Source: Virgibacillus phasianinus
GTDB lineage: Bacteria; Bacillota; Bacilli; Bacillales; Amphibacillaceae
NCBI RefSeq assembly: GCF_002216775.1
Contig: NZ_CP022315.1
Coordinates: 2,294,001 to 2,358,000, forward strand
DNA length: 64,000 nt
Reading direction: 5' to 3'
Made by a program: the position numbers and the translations under genes. Each line of letters opens with the position of its first letter. Within the stretch, counting starts at the first letter, position 1. The notes below the pieces were generated by a model. The model was not told the origin of the DNA. It did not search any database and saw only the letters and a list, made by a program, of their open reading frames with translations. Of this stretch, positions 47,447 to 56,002 are shown in pieces.

Positions 47447-48289
47447 ATGACACAGAAAATAAGTAAGCTATTAATGAAAAGCGTTATTCGAATTCCGTTA
47501 ATTGTCTGGTCATTGATAGTTTTATATCCGATTATTTGGATGTTCCTGGGAGCGTTTAAATCAAATGGCGAAATTTTTGCTTCACCATGGGGTCTGCCAG
47601 AGACGTTTAATTTTGGCAATTTTATCACAGCGTGGACAGACTACAATATCGGTTCTAGTTTTTTAAATAGTTTACTCGTGACGGTGTTAGGAACGGTATT
47701 ATGTTTAGTGTTTGCTATACCAACCTCTTATGCCATTGAACGGATTAAATTTCGTTCCAGCAAAATTTTATTTAATACGTACCTATCAGCAATGATGATT
47801 CCAATGGTACTTGGATGGATCCCATTGTTTTTCCTTTTATTAAAGTTCAATATGCTGGATAACTTATGGGCTTTATCCCTTATCTATGCAGTTACGCAAA
47901 TTCCTTTCAGTATATTTATTTTAACAAGCTTTATGAGTGGTATCCCAAGGGAATTGGAGGAGGCAGCCGCTATTGATGGTATGTCACAATATGGTATTCT
48001 TTTAAAAGTAGTTACACCATTAATGACAACAGGAATCATCACGGTATCAATCATGAATGCGGTAACGTTCTGGAATGAGTATTTTATGGCATTGATTTTC
48101 CTGCAAACGGACGGGAATTATACACTTGGATTAGCAATGGATTTAATGAACAGAGAGGCACAATACACGAACGCCTGGGGAGCGTTATTTGCAGGTTTAT
48201 CGATTGCGATTATTCCTGTAATGATTATCTATGCAATCTTCCAGCGCTGGATTGTTAAAGGAATGATGGAGGGTGCGCTTAAAGGATAA
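47447..48289 (+). CDS. ABC sugar permease, MalG/UgpE type
   Basis: The 280-residue permease has six helices and the EAA loop ELEEAAAIDGMSQYGILLKVVTP near 168-190. ATG 47447 is chosen because TAGGAGGAAT lies just before it; a longer in-frame ATG at 47426 overlaps the previous gene and lacks a ribosome site. It is the last gene of the amino-sugar locus. As with the maltodextrin system, an ATPase shared from elsewhere is expected. Confidence 0.92.
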   Translation: MTQKISKLLMKSVIRIPLIVWSLIVLYPIIWMFLGAFKSNGEIFASPWGLPETFNFGNFITAWTDYNIGSSFLNSLLVTVLGTVLCLVFAIPTSYAIERIKFRSSKILFNTYLSAMMIPMVLGWIPLFFLLLKFNMLDNLWALSLIYAVTQIPFSIFILTSFMSGIPRELEEAAAIDGMSQYGILLKVVTPLMTTGIITVSIMNAVTFWNEYFMALIFLQTDGNYTLGLAMDLMNREAQYTNAWGALFAGLSIAIIPVMIIYAIFQRWIVKGMMEGALKG

Positions 48290-48295
48290 AATAAG

Positions 48296-48336
48296 AAGAA
48301 GAGACGGCGCTGGCGCGCATGCCTCTTTTTCTTTTT
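48296..48336 (+). terminator. Terminator after the amino-sugar transporter
   Basis: AAGAG-(AC)-GGCGC pairs with a GC-rich CGCGC...CTCTT arm and runs into TTTTTCTTTTT. The stem contains bulges. Confidence 0.6.
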
Positions 48337-48640
48337 AAAAGGCTATTTTCGCTTAGATTGTTGCTAATGTATCCTCGTAGTTGATAAAAACTGCGACGTA
48401 ACTTTATATGAGTATTAATCCACCGCTGCGGGAAAACACTTTCCGTGGGAAGCTGATGAGCCTCCTTGCCCCGGCAAGGGGTATGCCGACGTTGCCCGCA
48501 AAGGGCGGTTTTAGTTAGCCCTTATTATCTACGCACTCCGGGGTCTCATCGAGGCTTCTGCTTCCACAGGACAAGGAATGTTTCCTAGAGATACATCGCA
48601 CGCAGAAAAAGTGGGTTTCTTTTTCAAGGAGTCGGCTTAA
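48337..48640. repeat. Bacillaceae-type intergenic repeat, long copy
   Basis: About 300 bp without a gene. It opens with AAAAGGCTATTTTCGCTTAG and CGTAGTTGATAAA, followed by a GC-rich part with GATGAGCCTCC and GGGGTCTCATC as inverted arms, nested CCTTGCC/GGCAAGG and GCCC/GGGC stems, and a CTTCCACAGGACAAGGAATG segment. This resembles a repeat common between genes of Bacillaceae. A shorter piece of the same family lies at 59805-59849. Confidence 0.65.
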
Positions 48641-48732
48641 CATAGCACGGAAGTTTCACTTTACCTCAAAATATATTACAATAAAGTTATACATACGTGC
48701 ATGGACATGCAGTAAATAATGGAGGTACACAT

Positions 48733-49512
48733 ATGAACGGATTAATGGATGGAAAAAATATTGTTGTTATGGGTGTGGCAAACAACCGAAGTATCGCCTG
48801 GGGGATAGCGAAGTCTCTGCATAATGCAGGAGCAAACCTGATTTTCACTAATCGTCAAGAGCGTTCGAAAAAGAAGTTGGAGAAGCTTTTAAATGAAAAT
48901 GATATACACGATTCTCTTTTGGTATCGTGTGATGTCGCTGATGATGAAAGTATCAAAGCAGCATTTGAAGAAATTGGTGAACATGTTGGAGTTATTCACG
49001 GAGTTGTCCATTCAGTTGCATTTGCGGATCGTGATGACTTAAATGGTGACTTTATCAACACCTCACGAAATGGTTATTTATTAGCTCAGGATATTAGTTC
49101 GTATTCACTTGTCGCTGTTACAAGGGAAGCCCGTAAACTAATGACGGAGGGCGGCGGCATTGTAACACAAACATATTTAGGCGCTGAACGAGTCGTCAAA
49201 AATTATAATGTGATGGGGGTAGCAAAAGCTGCGCTTGAGGCCAGTGTACGCTACTTAGCCGAGGATGTCGGCCCTGCTGGAATTCGTGTGAATGCAGTTT
49301 CAGCGGGACCTGTTCGAACATTATCTGCAAAAGGTGTTTCCGGCTTTAATGATAAATTATCAGTTATCGAGGAAAAAGCACCGCTGCGCCGACATATTGA
49401 TCATGATCAAGTTGGCGACGCAACATTATTTTTACTTAGTGAAATGGCGCGAGGGATCACAGGAGAAGTACTTCATGTTGATTCCGGCTTTCATATTGTT
49501 GCTGGTTCATAA
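48733..49512 (+). CDS. fabI: Enoyl-[acyl-carrier-protein] reductase (NADH)
   Basis: FabI reduces trans-2-enoyl-ACP in the last step of fatty-acid elongation. The 259-residue protein has the FabI nucleotide loop GVANNRSIAWGIA (14-26) and catalytic Tyr148, Tyr158 and Lys165 in YLGAERVVKNYNVMGVAK, matching Tyr146/Tyr156/Lys163 of the E. coli enzyme. I start at ATG 48733, 8 nt after GGAGG; an in-frame ATG at 48697 has no ribosome site. I did not see a FapR operator upstream. A terminator follows. Confidence 0.95.
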   Translation: MNGLMDGKNIVVMGVANNRSIAWGIAKSLHNAGANLIFTNRQERSKKKLEKLLNENDIHDSLLVSCDVADDESIKAAFEEIGEHVGVIHGVVHSVAFADRDDLNGDFINTSRNGYLLAQDISSYSLVAVTREARKLMTEGGGIVTQTYLGAERVVKNYNVMGVAKAALEASVRYLAEDVGPAGIRVNAVSAGPVRTLSAKGVSGFNDKLSVIEEKAPLRRHIDHDQVGDATLFLLSEMARGITGEVLHVDSGFHIVAGS

Positions 49513-49520
49513 AAACACTT

Positions 49521-49555
49521 AAAAACGGTATGCGAAATTGGCATACCGTTTTGTT
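49521..49555 (+). terminator. Terminator after fabI
   Basis: AAAACGGTATGC/GCATACCGTTTT stem with a short loop, followed by GTTGTG; strong hairpin but a short T-run. Confidence 0.8.
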
Positions 49556-49718
49556 GTGATTCAAAAGGCCTAGCAAAAATTTGTGCTTAGATTACGATAC
49601 AAACATTTGTTCGCATATATGTGGTTTATATGCCATTTATTGTGCTATACTAACAATTAGATAAGGTTCTTTTAGGTTTGGTCGGCTAGCCCTAGTTTTG
49701 AAAAAGGGGGTGAAGCCT

Positions 49719-49814
49719 TTGAGCATTTTTGAAGTGTTTATGATTATGTTTGCGTTTGGCACGTTTATTATAGGGTTGTTGACGCTTATTGAAAAAATGA
49801 TCAATAAAAAATAG
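49719..49814 (+). CDS. Putative holin-like toxin, 31 residues
   Basis: A very short gene starting at TTG 49719 behind GAAAAAGGGGGTG encodes MSIFEVFMIMFAFGTF and a single hydrophobic helix ending in EKMINKK. Length, the MS-x-F-E start and the lone helix match the putative holin-like toxin family (Hol_Tox), related to type I toxins such as TxpA/BsrG. Such toxins are normally kept off by an antisense RNA overlapping their 3' end. A -10-like TATACT lies at 49646-49651. Structured inverted repeats follow immediately. Toxicity is inferred from family. Confidence 0.75.
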   Translation: MSIFEVFMIMFAFGTFIIGLLTLIEKMINKK

Positions 49815-49859
49815 ACCTCCCTATTAACCCTTGGAACAGTTGATTGGGAGAGGTCTATT
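49811..49859. terminator. Stem-loop at the 3' end of the mini-toxin gene
   Basis: TAGACCTCCC, including the stop codon, pairs with GGGAGAGGTCTA across a 26-nt loop. It probably ends the toxin message and may be the region covered by an antisense antitoxin RNA. Confidence 0.6.
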
Positions 49860-49896
49860 CAGATTGGATAGCTGATCCCCTGGGGGAACGCTTATC

Positions 49897-49928
49897 ATTT
49901 AGACCACAGTTGCAACTGTGGTCTAAAT
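49897..49928. repeat. 32-bp perfect palindrome
   Basis: Two 16-bp arms (ATTTAGACCACAGTTG and its complement) meet without a loop. It may be a bidirectional terminator for toxin and antisense RNA or a protein site. From here to 50379 no convincing gene is seen; the sequence is AT-rich. Confidence 0.7.
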
Positions 49929-50379
49929 ATTATATGCACATTTCTACCTATAGTATACCACAAATTCGCTAAATGAAAAGAATTATACCCCATAACTCCT
50001 TCTTTATAGTTATTTTATCCTGGTTTTGCATCTGCACAATAACAAAAACCGCCTATTTCCTGGGAAATACTACAATTCCCAATTATCTAGAACTATATTC
50101 CCGGATTCACCATATAGCAATAAAAGATAATTCATTCTCATATTATTCATTTTCCTAGTTGGCGCACCGTTAACAATCGGTTAGCGGCATTTTTAGTGTT
50201 TTGCTAAGGAATATTTTCCGCACTTATATAATAGGCTCAACCATAAGGCCTGTATAAAAGAAAACGGGGGGTTGGTAATTCGACAAAATAGTCTGGCATA
50301 TTATTTTATATAATTTTCTGTATTTGATATGCTATTTAGTACAATAGTAATATTTAAAAAACTGTGGGAGGTAGAAAGT

Positions 50380-50484
50380 ATGGACTCATTACCATTTGTT
50401 TCTTGGTTTTGGCTTTATGTTCCGATAACAGCCTTAATGGTTATTGGAGTGATTACTTTTTTAATCGAAAGGGGTCGTGATTAA
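50380..50484 (+). CDS. 34-residue symporter-associated membrane peptide
   Basis: A small gene with GGGAGG 8 nt before ATG 50380 encodes MDSLPFVSWFWLYVPITAL plus one more hydrophobic stretch and an Arg/Asp end (IERGRD). It ends 3 nt before the PutP-type gene, whose ribosome site AAAGGGG is inside it, so the two are translationally coupled. Size and place match the small accessory proteins found upstream of sodium:solute symporters in Firmicutes. The function is not known; assisting stability or assembly of the symporter is likely. Confidence 0.75.
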   Translation: MDSLPFVSWFWLYVPITALMVIGVITFLIERGRD

Positions 50485-50487
50485 CAA

Positions 50488-52005
50488 ATGGAAGCCATTA
50501 TTACCTTTTCTATTTATTGTATCGGTATGTTAATCATTGGTTTGTGGACATATAGTAAAACAAGTTCGCTTTCTGATTATATACTTGGCGGAAGAAGTTT
50601 AAATCCATGGGTTGCTGCATTATCTGCACAGGCGAGTGACTTTAGTGGTTGGTTATTACTAGGTCTGCCTGGTGCTGTCTATGCTTCAGGAATTAATGGC
50701 ATGTGGATTGGCGTAGGACTTGCGGTCGGTGCTTATTTAAATTGGCAATTTATCGCAAAACGCTTGCGCAGGTACACGGAAGTTTCACGGGATTCTGTAA
50801 CATTGCCGGAGTTCTTTGAAAATCGTTTCCGTGATAAGAGTCATTCACTGCGCGTGGTTTCAGCCCTATTTATTCTTATTTTTTATATGATTTATGTTGC
50901 TTCTGGTCTTGTTGCCAGTGGTAAATTATTCGTTTCTATTTTTGATGGTATGAGTTTCTCATCAGGATTATGGATAGGAGCAATCGTTGTTATCGCTTAT
51001 ACATTCTTGGGTGGGTTTCTTGCGGCAAGCTACACCGACTTTATTCAAGGATCACTTATGTTTCTGGCATTGATTATCGCCCCGGTATACGTGATTTGGG
51101 GCAAACTTGGCGGCTTATCGGGATTATGGGAAAAGCTCTCGTCCATTAATCCGGATTTATTGTATGCAACAAGCAGTGTTACATCAGATTTTGGGAATGG
51201 TGTTTACTGGCAAAGTGCAGGGACAGCCGGGTTTATAGCAATTATTTCCTTGTTAGCGTGGGGGCTAGGGTACCCTGGCCAGCCACATATCGTTGCTCGT
51301 TTTATGGGAATCCGCAGCACAAAAGATGTTCCAAAAGCAAAAATGATTGCAATGATCTGGATTGGGATCTCTTTATGGGGAGCAATTTTTGTCGCACTGG
51401 CAGGGATTGTTTTCTTCGGAAGCGAAACGCCGCTAGCTGATCCAGAACAGGTATTCATTCAGCTTATTCCTGCAGTATTTGACCCATGGACAGCTGGTTT
51501 CTTATTAGCAGCAGTATTAGCGGCCATTATGAGTACAATGGATTCGCAGTTAGTCGTTGCTTGCAGTGCATTGGCAGAAGACTTTTATAAGCCGTTTTTC
51601 CGTAAGAAAGCTTCAGGAAAAGAATTGGTTTGGGTAGGCCGTATTGCAACGGTGGTAATTGCAGGTATTGCACTAGCAATCGCATTTTCCGGCAGTCAGA
51701 GTGTGCTGGGTATTGTAGCATACGCATGGGCTGGTTTCGGCTCTGTATTCGGACCACCAGTTATCTTTGCTCTTTGGTGGAGAAGAACAACAAGCCTTGG
51801 AGTCTTGCTTGGTATGATTGTTGGGGGGGTAACTGTTATCCTGTGGGAAATCTATCCTTCGATTGCAACAGCTTTAGGTGTAGGTGGCTTGTATTCTCTT
51901 GTACCAGGTTTCGTCCTTGCATGTCTTGTGATTTGGATAGTAAGCATGCTAGGTAAAGTACATCCAGAGGTGGAAGAGGAATTTAATCAGGCAGTCGCGG
52001 AGTAG
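50488..52005 (+). CDS. putP: Sodium:solute symporter, PutP (proline) type
   Basis: The 505-residue protein is a thirteen-helix SSS-family transporter. Motifs near the start (DYILGGRSLNPWVAALSAQASDFSGWLLLGLPGA, first part within 30-50) and LAAIMSTMDSQLVVACSALAEDFYK late (about 344-368) are those of Na+/proline symporters, including Na+-site serines. In a halotolerant organism it could serve osmoprotection or nutrition. It follows the 34-residue peptide gene at 3 nt and is closed by a terminator. Other solutes within the family cannot be ruled out. Confidence 0.92.
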   Translation: MEAIITFSIYCIGMLIIGLWTYSKTSSLSDYILGGRSLNPWVAALSAQASDFSGWLLLGLPGAVYASGINGMWIGVGLAVGAYLNWQFIAKRLRRYTEVSRDSVTLPEFFENRFRDKSHSLRVVSALFILIFYMIYVASGLVASGKLFVSIFDGMSFSSGLWIGAIVVIAYTFLGGFLAASYTDFIQGSLMFLALIIAPVYVIWGKLGGLSGLWEKLSSINPDLLYATSSVTSDFGNGVYWQSAGTAGFIAIISLLAWGLGYPGQPHIVARFMGIRSTKDVPKAKMIAMIWIGISLWGAIFVALAGIVFFGSETPLADPEQVFIQLIPAVFDPWTAGFLLAAVLAAIMSTMDSQLVVACSALAEDFYKPFFRKKASGKELVWVGRIATVVIAGIALAIAFSGSQSVLGIVAYAWAGFGSVFGPPVIFALWWRRTTSLGVLLGMIVGGVTVILWEIYPSIATALGVGGLYSLVPGFVLACLVIWIVSMLGKVHPEVEEEFNQAVAE

Positions 52006-52020
52006 TTAGTTTATTTCACA

Positions 52021-52055
52021 TACCCATTGGTCATTTACGGCCAATGGGTATTTTT
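52021..52055 (+). terminator. Terminator after putP
   Basis: ACCCATTGG/CCAATGGGT with a 10-nt loop, followed by ATTTTT. Confidence 0.88.
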
Positions 52056-52171
52056 GAATAGAAAATAACGCAGTCTGCATCTTTATGGAACTTGCAAAAA
52101 AATTGTAACGAATTGTGTTTTTTGCGACAATAAGGATAGAATAAAGATTATATATGTGGGAGTGATCGTAA

Positions 52172-53122
52172 ATGGGTCAGGAAATGATTTATGGAAATAC
52201 ACCATGTTTTTTGGATGGAAAAAAGGTAAATCTTAATGATGAAAGCACAAGCGACCGCGATGTTCTTATCTACGGTGTACCATGGGAAGGATCCGTCACA
52301 TGGGGTGATTATACCGGCTGTGAACTTGGACCAAAAGTAATCCGCCTGAATTCAGCCCGCTATTCTGGATATTTACCTGAGTTAAACCATATTGACGTAA
52401 AGGAACATTATTTATTTGGCGATTTAGGCGACGTTGATGTGGTTCCAGCTGATACGCAGGAAACAATGCGCCGGATTGAAAACTTTGCCAGCAAGGTATG
52501 GAAAACCGATAAGTTTCCAGTTGCATTTGGCGGAGATCACGGTATAACATATCCTATTGTAAAAGCGTTAAGTGAAGAAATAGAGGGTCAAGTCGGTATT
52601 ATCCACCTGGATGCCCATTATGATAATCACCCGGATTATGAGGGAGATTTATATGCTAGAAGTACACCATTCCACCGGATTTATGAGAGTGAGAGTGTCC
52701 GGAATGAAAGCATAGTGCATATGGGAATACATGGCCCAAGGAATAAACCCGAAACAGGAAAGTATGCGGATGAAGTTGGGGCAACCACAATTTCATCACG
52801 CGAAATTAGACAATCAAAGAATTTGGTTGAATTGGCCCGAGATGCCTACAGTATTGCAAGTAAAGGAACAGAAGCAGTTTACTTAAGTATTTGCAGTGAT
52901 GTATTGGATTTTGCCTTTAATCCTGGTGGACCTGTTGACGGCAACGGATTAACATCCTATGAATTAGTAGAGCTGGTGCACGAGTTTGCTAAGCTGGGAA
53001 TTCGCGGAATGGATTATGTGGAGGTATATCCACAGCAAGATACAAATGATAATTCATCACATTTTGTATCAACAGTAGTGTTATACGCGTTGGCCGGCAG
53101 AATATTAAACCAGCATAAATAA
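52172..53122 (+). CDS. Agmatinase/arginase-family ureohydrolase with Cys in a metal motif
   Basis: The 316-residue protein has the ureohydrolase fold and most manganese ligands: His123 in GGDHGITYP, and Asp147, His149, Asp151 in HLDAHYD. In the last motif, normally S-[IF]-D-x-D-x-x-D-P, the sequence is SICSDVLDF: Cys241 stands where the first Asp should be, while Asp243 is kept. VEVYPQQD near 288-295 holds the conserved Glu. The family hydrolyses guanidino compounds (agmatine, formiminoglutamate, guanidinobutyrate). The Cys change makes the substrate, metal use or activity uncertain. GGGAGTGAT precedes the ATG. Confidence 0.85.
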   Translation: MGQEMIYGNTPCFLDGKKVNLNDESTSDRDVLIYGVPWEGSVTWGDYTGCELGPKVIRLNSARYSGYLPELNHIDVKEHYLFGDLGDVDVVPADTQETMRRIENFASKVWKTDKFPVAFGGDHGITYPIVKALSEEIEGQVGIIHLDAHYDNHPDYEGDLYARSTPFHRIYESESVRNESIVHMGIHGPRNKPETGKYADEVGATTISSREIRQSKNLVELARDAYSIASKGTEAVYLSICSDVLDFAFNPGGPVDGNGLTSYELVELVHEFAKLGIRGMDYVEVYPQQDTNDNSSHFVSTVVLYALAGRILNQHK

Positions 53123-53133
53123 AAGCAATAAGG

Positions 53134-53172
53134 ACAGGACAGCCTTGTAAAGATAAGGCTGTCTTGTTTTTT
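53134..53172 (+). terminator. Terminator after the ureohydrolase gene
   Basis: ACAGGACAGCCTT pairs with AAGGCTGTCTTGT around a short loop, followed by a T-run. Confidence 0.9.
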
Positions 53173-53349
53173 GAAAGCACTGGCCTGTCGATTAATAGAA
53201 GGGGGTCAATATTAGCATACATACAAAGTTCGGGATACTAATTACTCGACAGGTAAAATCTCGACGTAATACGGGCTATAATTCATTTGCTTCTAAATGT
53301 ATTATTTGAATGTTCTTAAATAAAAAAGGATTTACAGGGAGGAAATAGG

Positions 53350-53694
53350 ATGGCAGAGGTAAAGCAAATTTTTCATGGGATTGACAAAGCATTAAAAGAG
53401 AAACCTAGTCGTACAAAAGGTGTGGAAGCTATCTACCAATTTGACCTGGATGGGAATGAGGGTGGAACATATCAGCTCATTCTTAAAAGTGATGGTGGTT
53501 ATTCGGTTGAGGGGGAGCAGGAAACGCCGGATTGTACGTTGAAAATGAGAACTAATGACTTCGAAAAGCTTGCGAACGGGCAATTAAATGGAACCCAGGC
53601 ATTTATGACTGGGCGCCTTAAAGTTAAAGGGAATGTGGGACTAGCTTTAAAGCTGCAAGGAATTCTTTCGGCATATAACACTGCAAATCAATAA
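53350..53694 (+). CDS. SCP2 sterol-binding domain protein
   Basis: The 114-residue protein is a single SCP2-like domain, a small alpha/beta fold with a hydrophobic lipid tunnel. Conserved parts are YQFDLDGNEGGTYQLIL near 29-45, PDCTLKMRTNDFEKLANGQL near 60-79 and AFMTGRLKVKGNVGLALKL near 84-102. In bacteria such proteins bind lipids or acyl chains; the ligand here is unknown. GGGAGGAAA precedes the ATG. It is a single-gene unit followed by a repeat region and the end of the LuxR-type gene. Confidence 0.9.
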   Translation: MAEVKQIFHGIDKALKEKPSRTKGVEAIYQFDLDGNEGGTYQLILKSDGGYSVEGEQETPDCTLKMRTNDFEKLANGQLNGTQAFMTGRLKVKGNVGLALKLQGILSAYNTANQ

Positions 53695-53765
53695 AATAGT
53701 TATCGAGGAGAATGCATAGTGCTGGAAGTACGCCCTTGGTTGAATTAAGTGTACTCATATCAATC

Positions 53766-54000
53766 ACCGTTTTCAGTTCAGTGCCTCTAGTCTATGTCCT
53801 ATTGCGGCGTACTCCAGAGTCTGTACGTTGCTAAACAGGCACTCTAAGCTTTTCTTAACTGATCAGAAAGTATAAATGAAAATATGTCTAGCTCCAGCGC
53901 CCAGAAGCTGCCTCATAAGCAATGGACACTACGAACGCTAAACCACGGTCCCTTGCTTATGCGTCCGCTTCTAAACGGGGCGCCCTGAGCTTTTCTTAAC
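53766..54000. repeat. Two tandem copies of a nested inverted repeat (AGCTCCAGCGCC type)
   Basis: Copy 2 (about 53887-54000) has nested arms AGCTCCAGCGCCC/GGGCGCCCTGAGCT, AGAAGC/GCTTCT and CATAAGCAA/TTGCTTATG. Copy 1 (about 53766-53870) is more diverged, with AGTGCCT/AGGCACT outer arms. Both end in TAAACRGG...AGCTTTTCTTAACTG. The TCTAGCTCCAGCGCC type is a common Bacillaceae intergenic repeat. The remaining gap, 53695-54093, shows no gene. Confidence 0.7.
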
Positions 54001-54093
54001 TGTAAAGAATGTATTTCCATATTTCTTTCTGCATAAGTGCAACTAAGGCATTCACCAAAGGCCCGGCGTACGCTAAGTTTTCTAATGTTGTGT

Positions 54094-55596
54094 TTAAATT
54101 TGTCCATCGCGTATTGCTCTGGCAACCGCTTCTGTCCGGTTTTTTGCTTCCATCTTTTGCATGATGGCAGATATATAATCCCGTACAGTATATTCACTCA
54201 AATTAAGGGAATTCGCAGCTTCACTTGTTGATGCACCTTCCGCCATTAACTTGAGAACCTCGATTTCACGCGGTGAAAAATGGATAGCTTCTGTTTTTGA
54301 CTGCTTTGGATTTTCTATATGATATTTCTGCAAAATTTCGCCAGCACTTTGTCCGAACTTAATGAGGGCGGAAAACGTGTCTTGGGAAATCTTGAATTCT
54401 TTTCCAGCTCCCTGATCAAGTATAGCGGCACCTAGCAGCTTATGAGCGGATGTAAAGATGGGGGCAATGACCACTGATTGTAATTCAAATTGTTTAATGT
54501 ATTGTTCCGGAAATCCTAAAGAAGCGTCCTTTACATAAACCGGCTGCAGGTAGTTCATGTTTTGGGCGAAAACTTGCAGGATTTGCAAGCTGTCCTGAAT
54601 GACAGGCAAATTTCCGATTTCTTCCGTTATACTTTGAATTGCTTTATTATTAAGGCGATGTCCAAATAACCCAACACCAATCTGGTCATTCATCGAATAG
54701 GAAAAAAGCGCACAGCGCTCAAATGGTAAGTAATTGACAAATCCTTCTGTAATATTTTCGCAGGCTTCGTTGAATGTTTGGGAGCGCATAATATTTTCAT
54801 TAAACATGATAACTGAATCTTTCCATTGTTGTTCTTCCTTCGTTGCTATTAGTGATTCCTTTCCGTTTTGAAAGACTTGCAATGCATAGGTAATGAACGG
54901 AATAGAGTGACTGGCATTCTCGCGAAGTGTGCAGATTAATAGTGTCCCATTTTCATAAGGAATTGGCAGGACGGTGTAGTTTTCCTGCTTTTCCTTGGGC
55001 ATTTCCCCAAGTAATAGTTCCGATAGGTTATATATGCTATCTGCTGTCTTTTCATCGTTTTCAAGAAACAGGGACTGACTTAGATTATTAAACCATTGTT
55101 CAACAAAAAATTTATCATTTCGCTTAGTCAAAATGGCTGCCCATTCAATTGGAAGCTGATTGGAGGATACTAGATTCTTAAGGAAGGACCCGATTGTAAA
55201 TTGTTCATAATTAGGCTGGGTTAAGATATATTCACTCAACATTGAAAATAAATACTGAATTGCCTGGTAATCCTGATGGGATTGTAGCTTTTTCGATTGA
55301 ATTACTTTATGTACAGCATTTTCCAACAGGTTAATGACAAATTGATTGGTTTGTAATGAATCCGGAATTTTCCCCTTCAAGGAAACCTCCATAGATTCAT
55401 TGATAGTCAGATTAAATAAATGCTCCGAAAAGAAATCAATTGTCATTTTAGTGCTCCTGCCCGACTTTTTTTCTGCTTTTTGGAGTTGGACCAGAATCCT
55501 GTCCCATTCATTTAGGATAGGTTGTTTATATAATTTTACAAGTTCAAGACCATTACAAAACATGAGATGCATCTGCCGATTTAATGTAAGGGACAT
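54094..55596 (-). CDS. LuxR-type regulator with GAF-like sensor region
   Basis: The 500-residue protein ends in a LuxR/NarL helix-turn-helix (FSPREIEVLKLMAEGASTSE near 439-458; NLSEYTVRDYISAIMQKM near 463-480). A GAF-like domain precedes it (about 275-420; FNEACENITEGFVNYLPFERCALF near 278-301). The N-terminal 230 residues are helical and not recognised. No receiver domain is present, so it likely senses a small ligand directly. AAGGAGGGG precedes the ATG. It is divergent from the DUF6230 cluster with about 400 bp between, which makes that cluster a candidate target. Confidence 0.85.
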   Translation of the reverse strand: MSLTLNRQMHLMFCNGLELVKLYKQPILNEWDRILVQLQKAEKKSGRSTKMTIDFFSEHLFNLTINESMEVSLKGKIPDSLQTNQFVINLLENAVHKVIQSKKLQSHQDYQAIQYLFSMLSEYILTQPNYEQFTIGSFLKNLVSSNQLPIEWAAILTKRNDKFFVEQWFNNLSQSLFLENDEKTADSIYNLSELLLGEMPKEKQENYTVLPIPYENGTLLICTLRENASHSIPFITYALQVFQNGKESLIATKEEQQWKDSVIMFNENIMRSQTFNEACENITEGFVNYLPFERCALFSYSMNDQIGVGLFGHRLNNKAIQSITEEIGNLPVIQDSLQILQVFAQNMNYLQPVYVKDASLGFPEQYIKQFELQSVVIAPIFTSAHKLLGAAILDQGAGKEFKISQDTFSALIKFGQSAGEILQKYHIENPKQSKTEAIHFSPREIEVLKLMAEGASTSEAANSLNLSEYTVRDYISAIMQKMEAKNRTEAVARAIRDGQI

Positions 55597-56002
55597 GACT
55601 ATTCCCCTCCTTACTTTACGTTAGTGAACCGGATTTGAAAAAGAACAGTCTGTGATTAGAAAATTTAGATTATACGGCTAACATTTAATTCATTATAGTA
55701 TTTTTAGTGTTGTAGTACAATAAAAAAACCGGGTTTGTTGTTACCCATTTGTTAAACCATCCTACTTTTTTAGGGGGGAGGATCATCACTGTTTATTGAG
55801 AGGGTACCGGATCTTTATATTTTTCAATCGGGATTAGTTGGCCATGGGAAATCCGTTGAACTAAACGGGACCATACCAGTGAATAACTAGCAGCAATAAA
55901 TAACCTATATTTGTCGGGTTTTATTTTCACCGTATTTATTCTACAATTAACTTAGGAACTTTCATTCAATTCAGTAAAATGTAATATAAAGGAACAGGAT
56001 TT
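55597..56002. other. Intergenic region between LuxR-type gene and DUF6230 cluster
   Basis: About 400 bp, AT-rich, holding the divergent control region. An open frame of about 38 codons ending in GTIPVNN at about 55891 lacks a normal start, and a GGGGGGAGG run at 55774-55782 is a ribosome-site-like relic. No clear operator or promoter pair could be fixed by eye. Confidence 0.4.

Noticed and set aside
49973-50158. A 61-codon frame on the plus strand between the mini-toxin and putP regions
   Set aside because: No ribosome site before the ATG, AT-driven composition and no recognisable protein pattern; probably chance.
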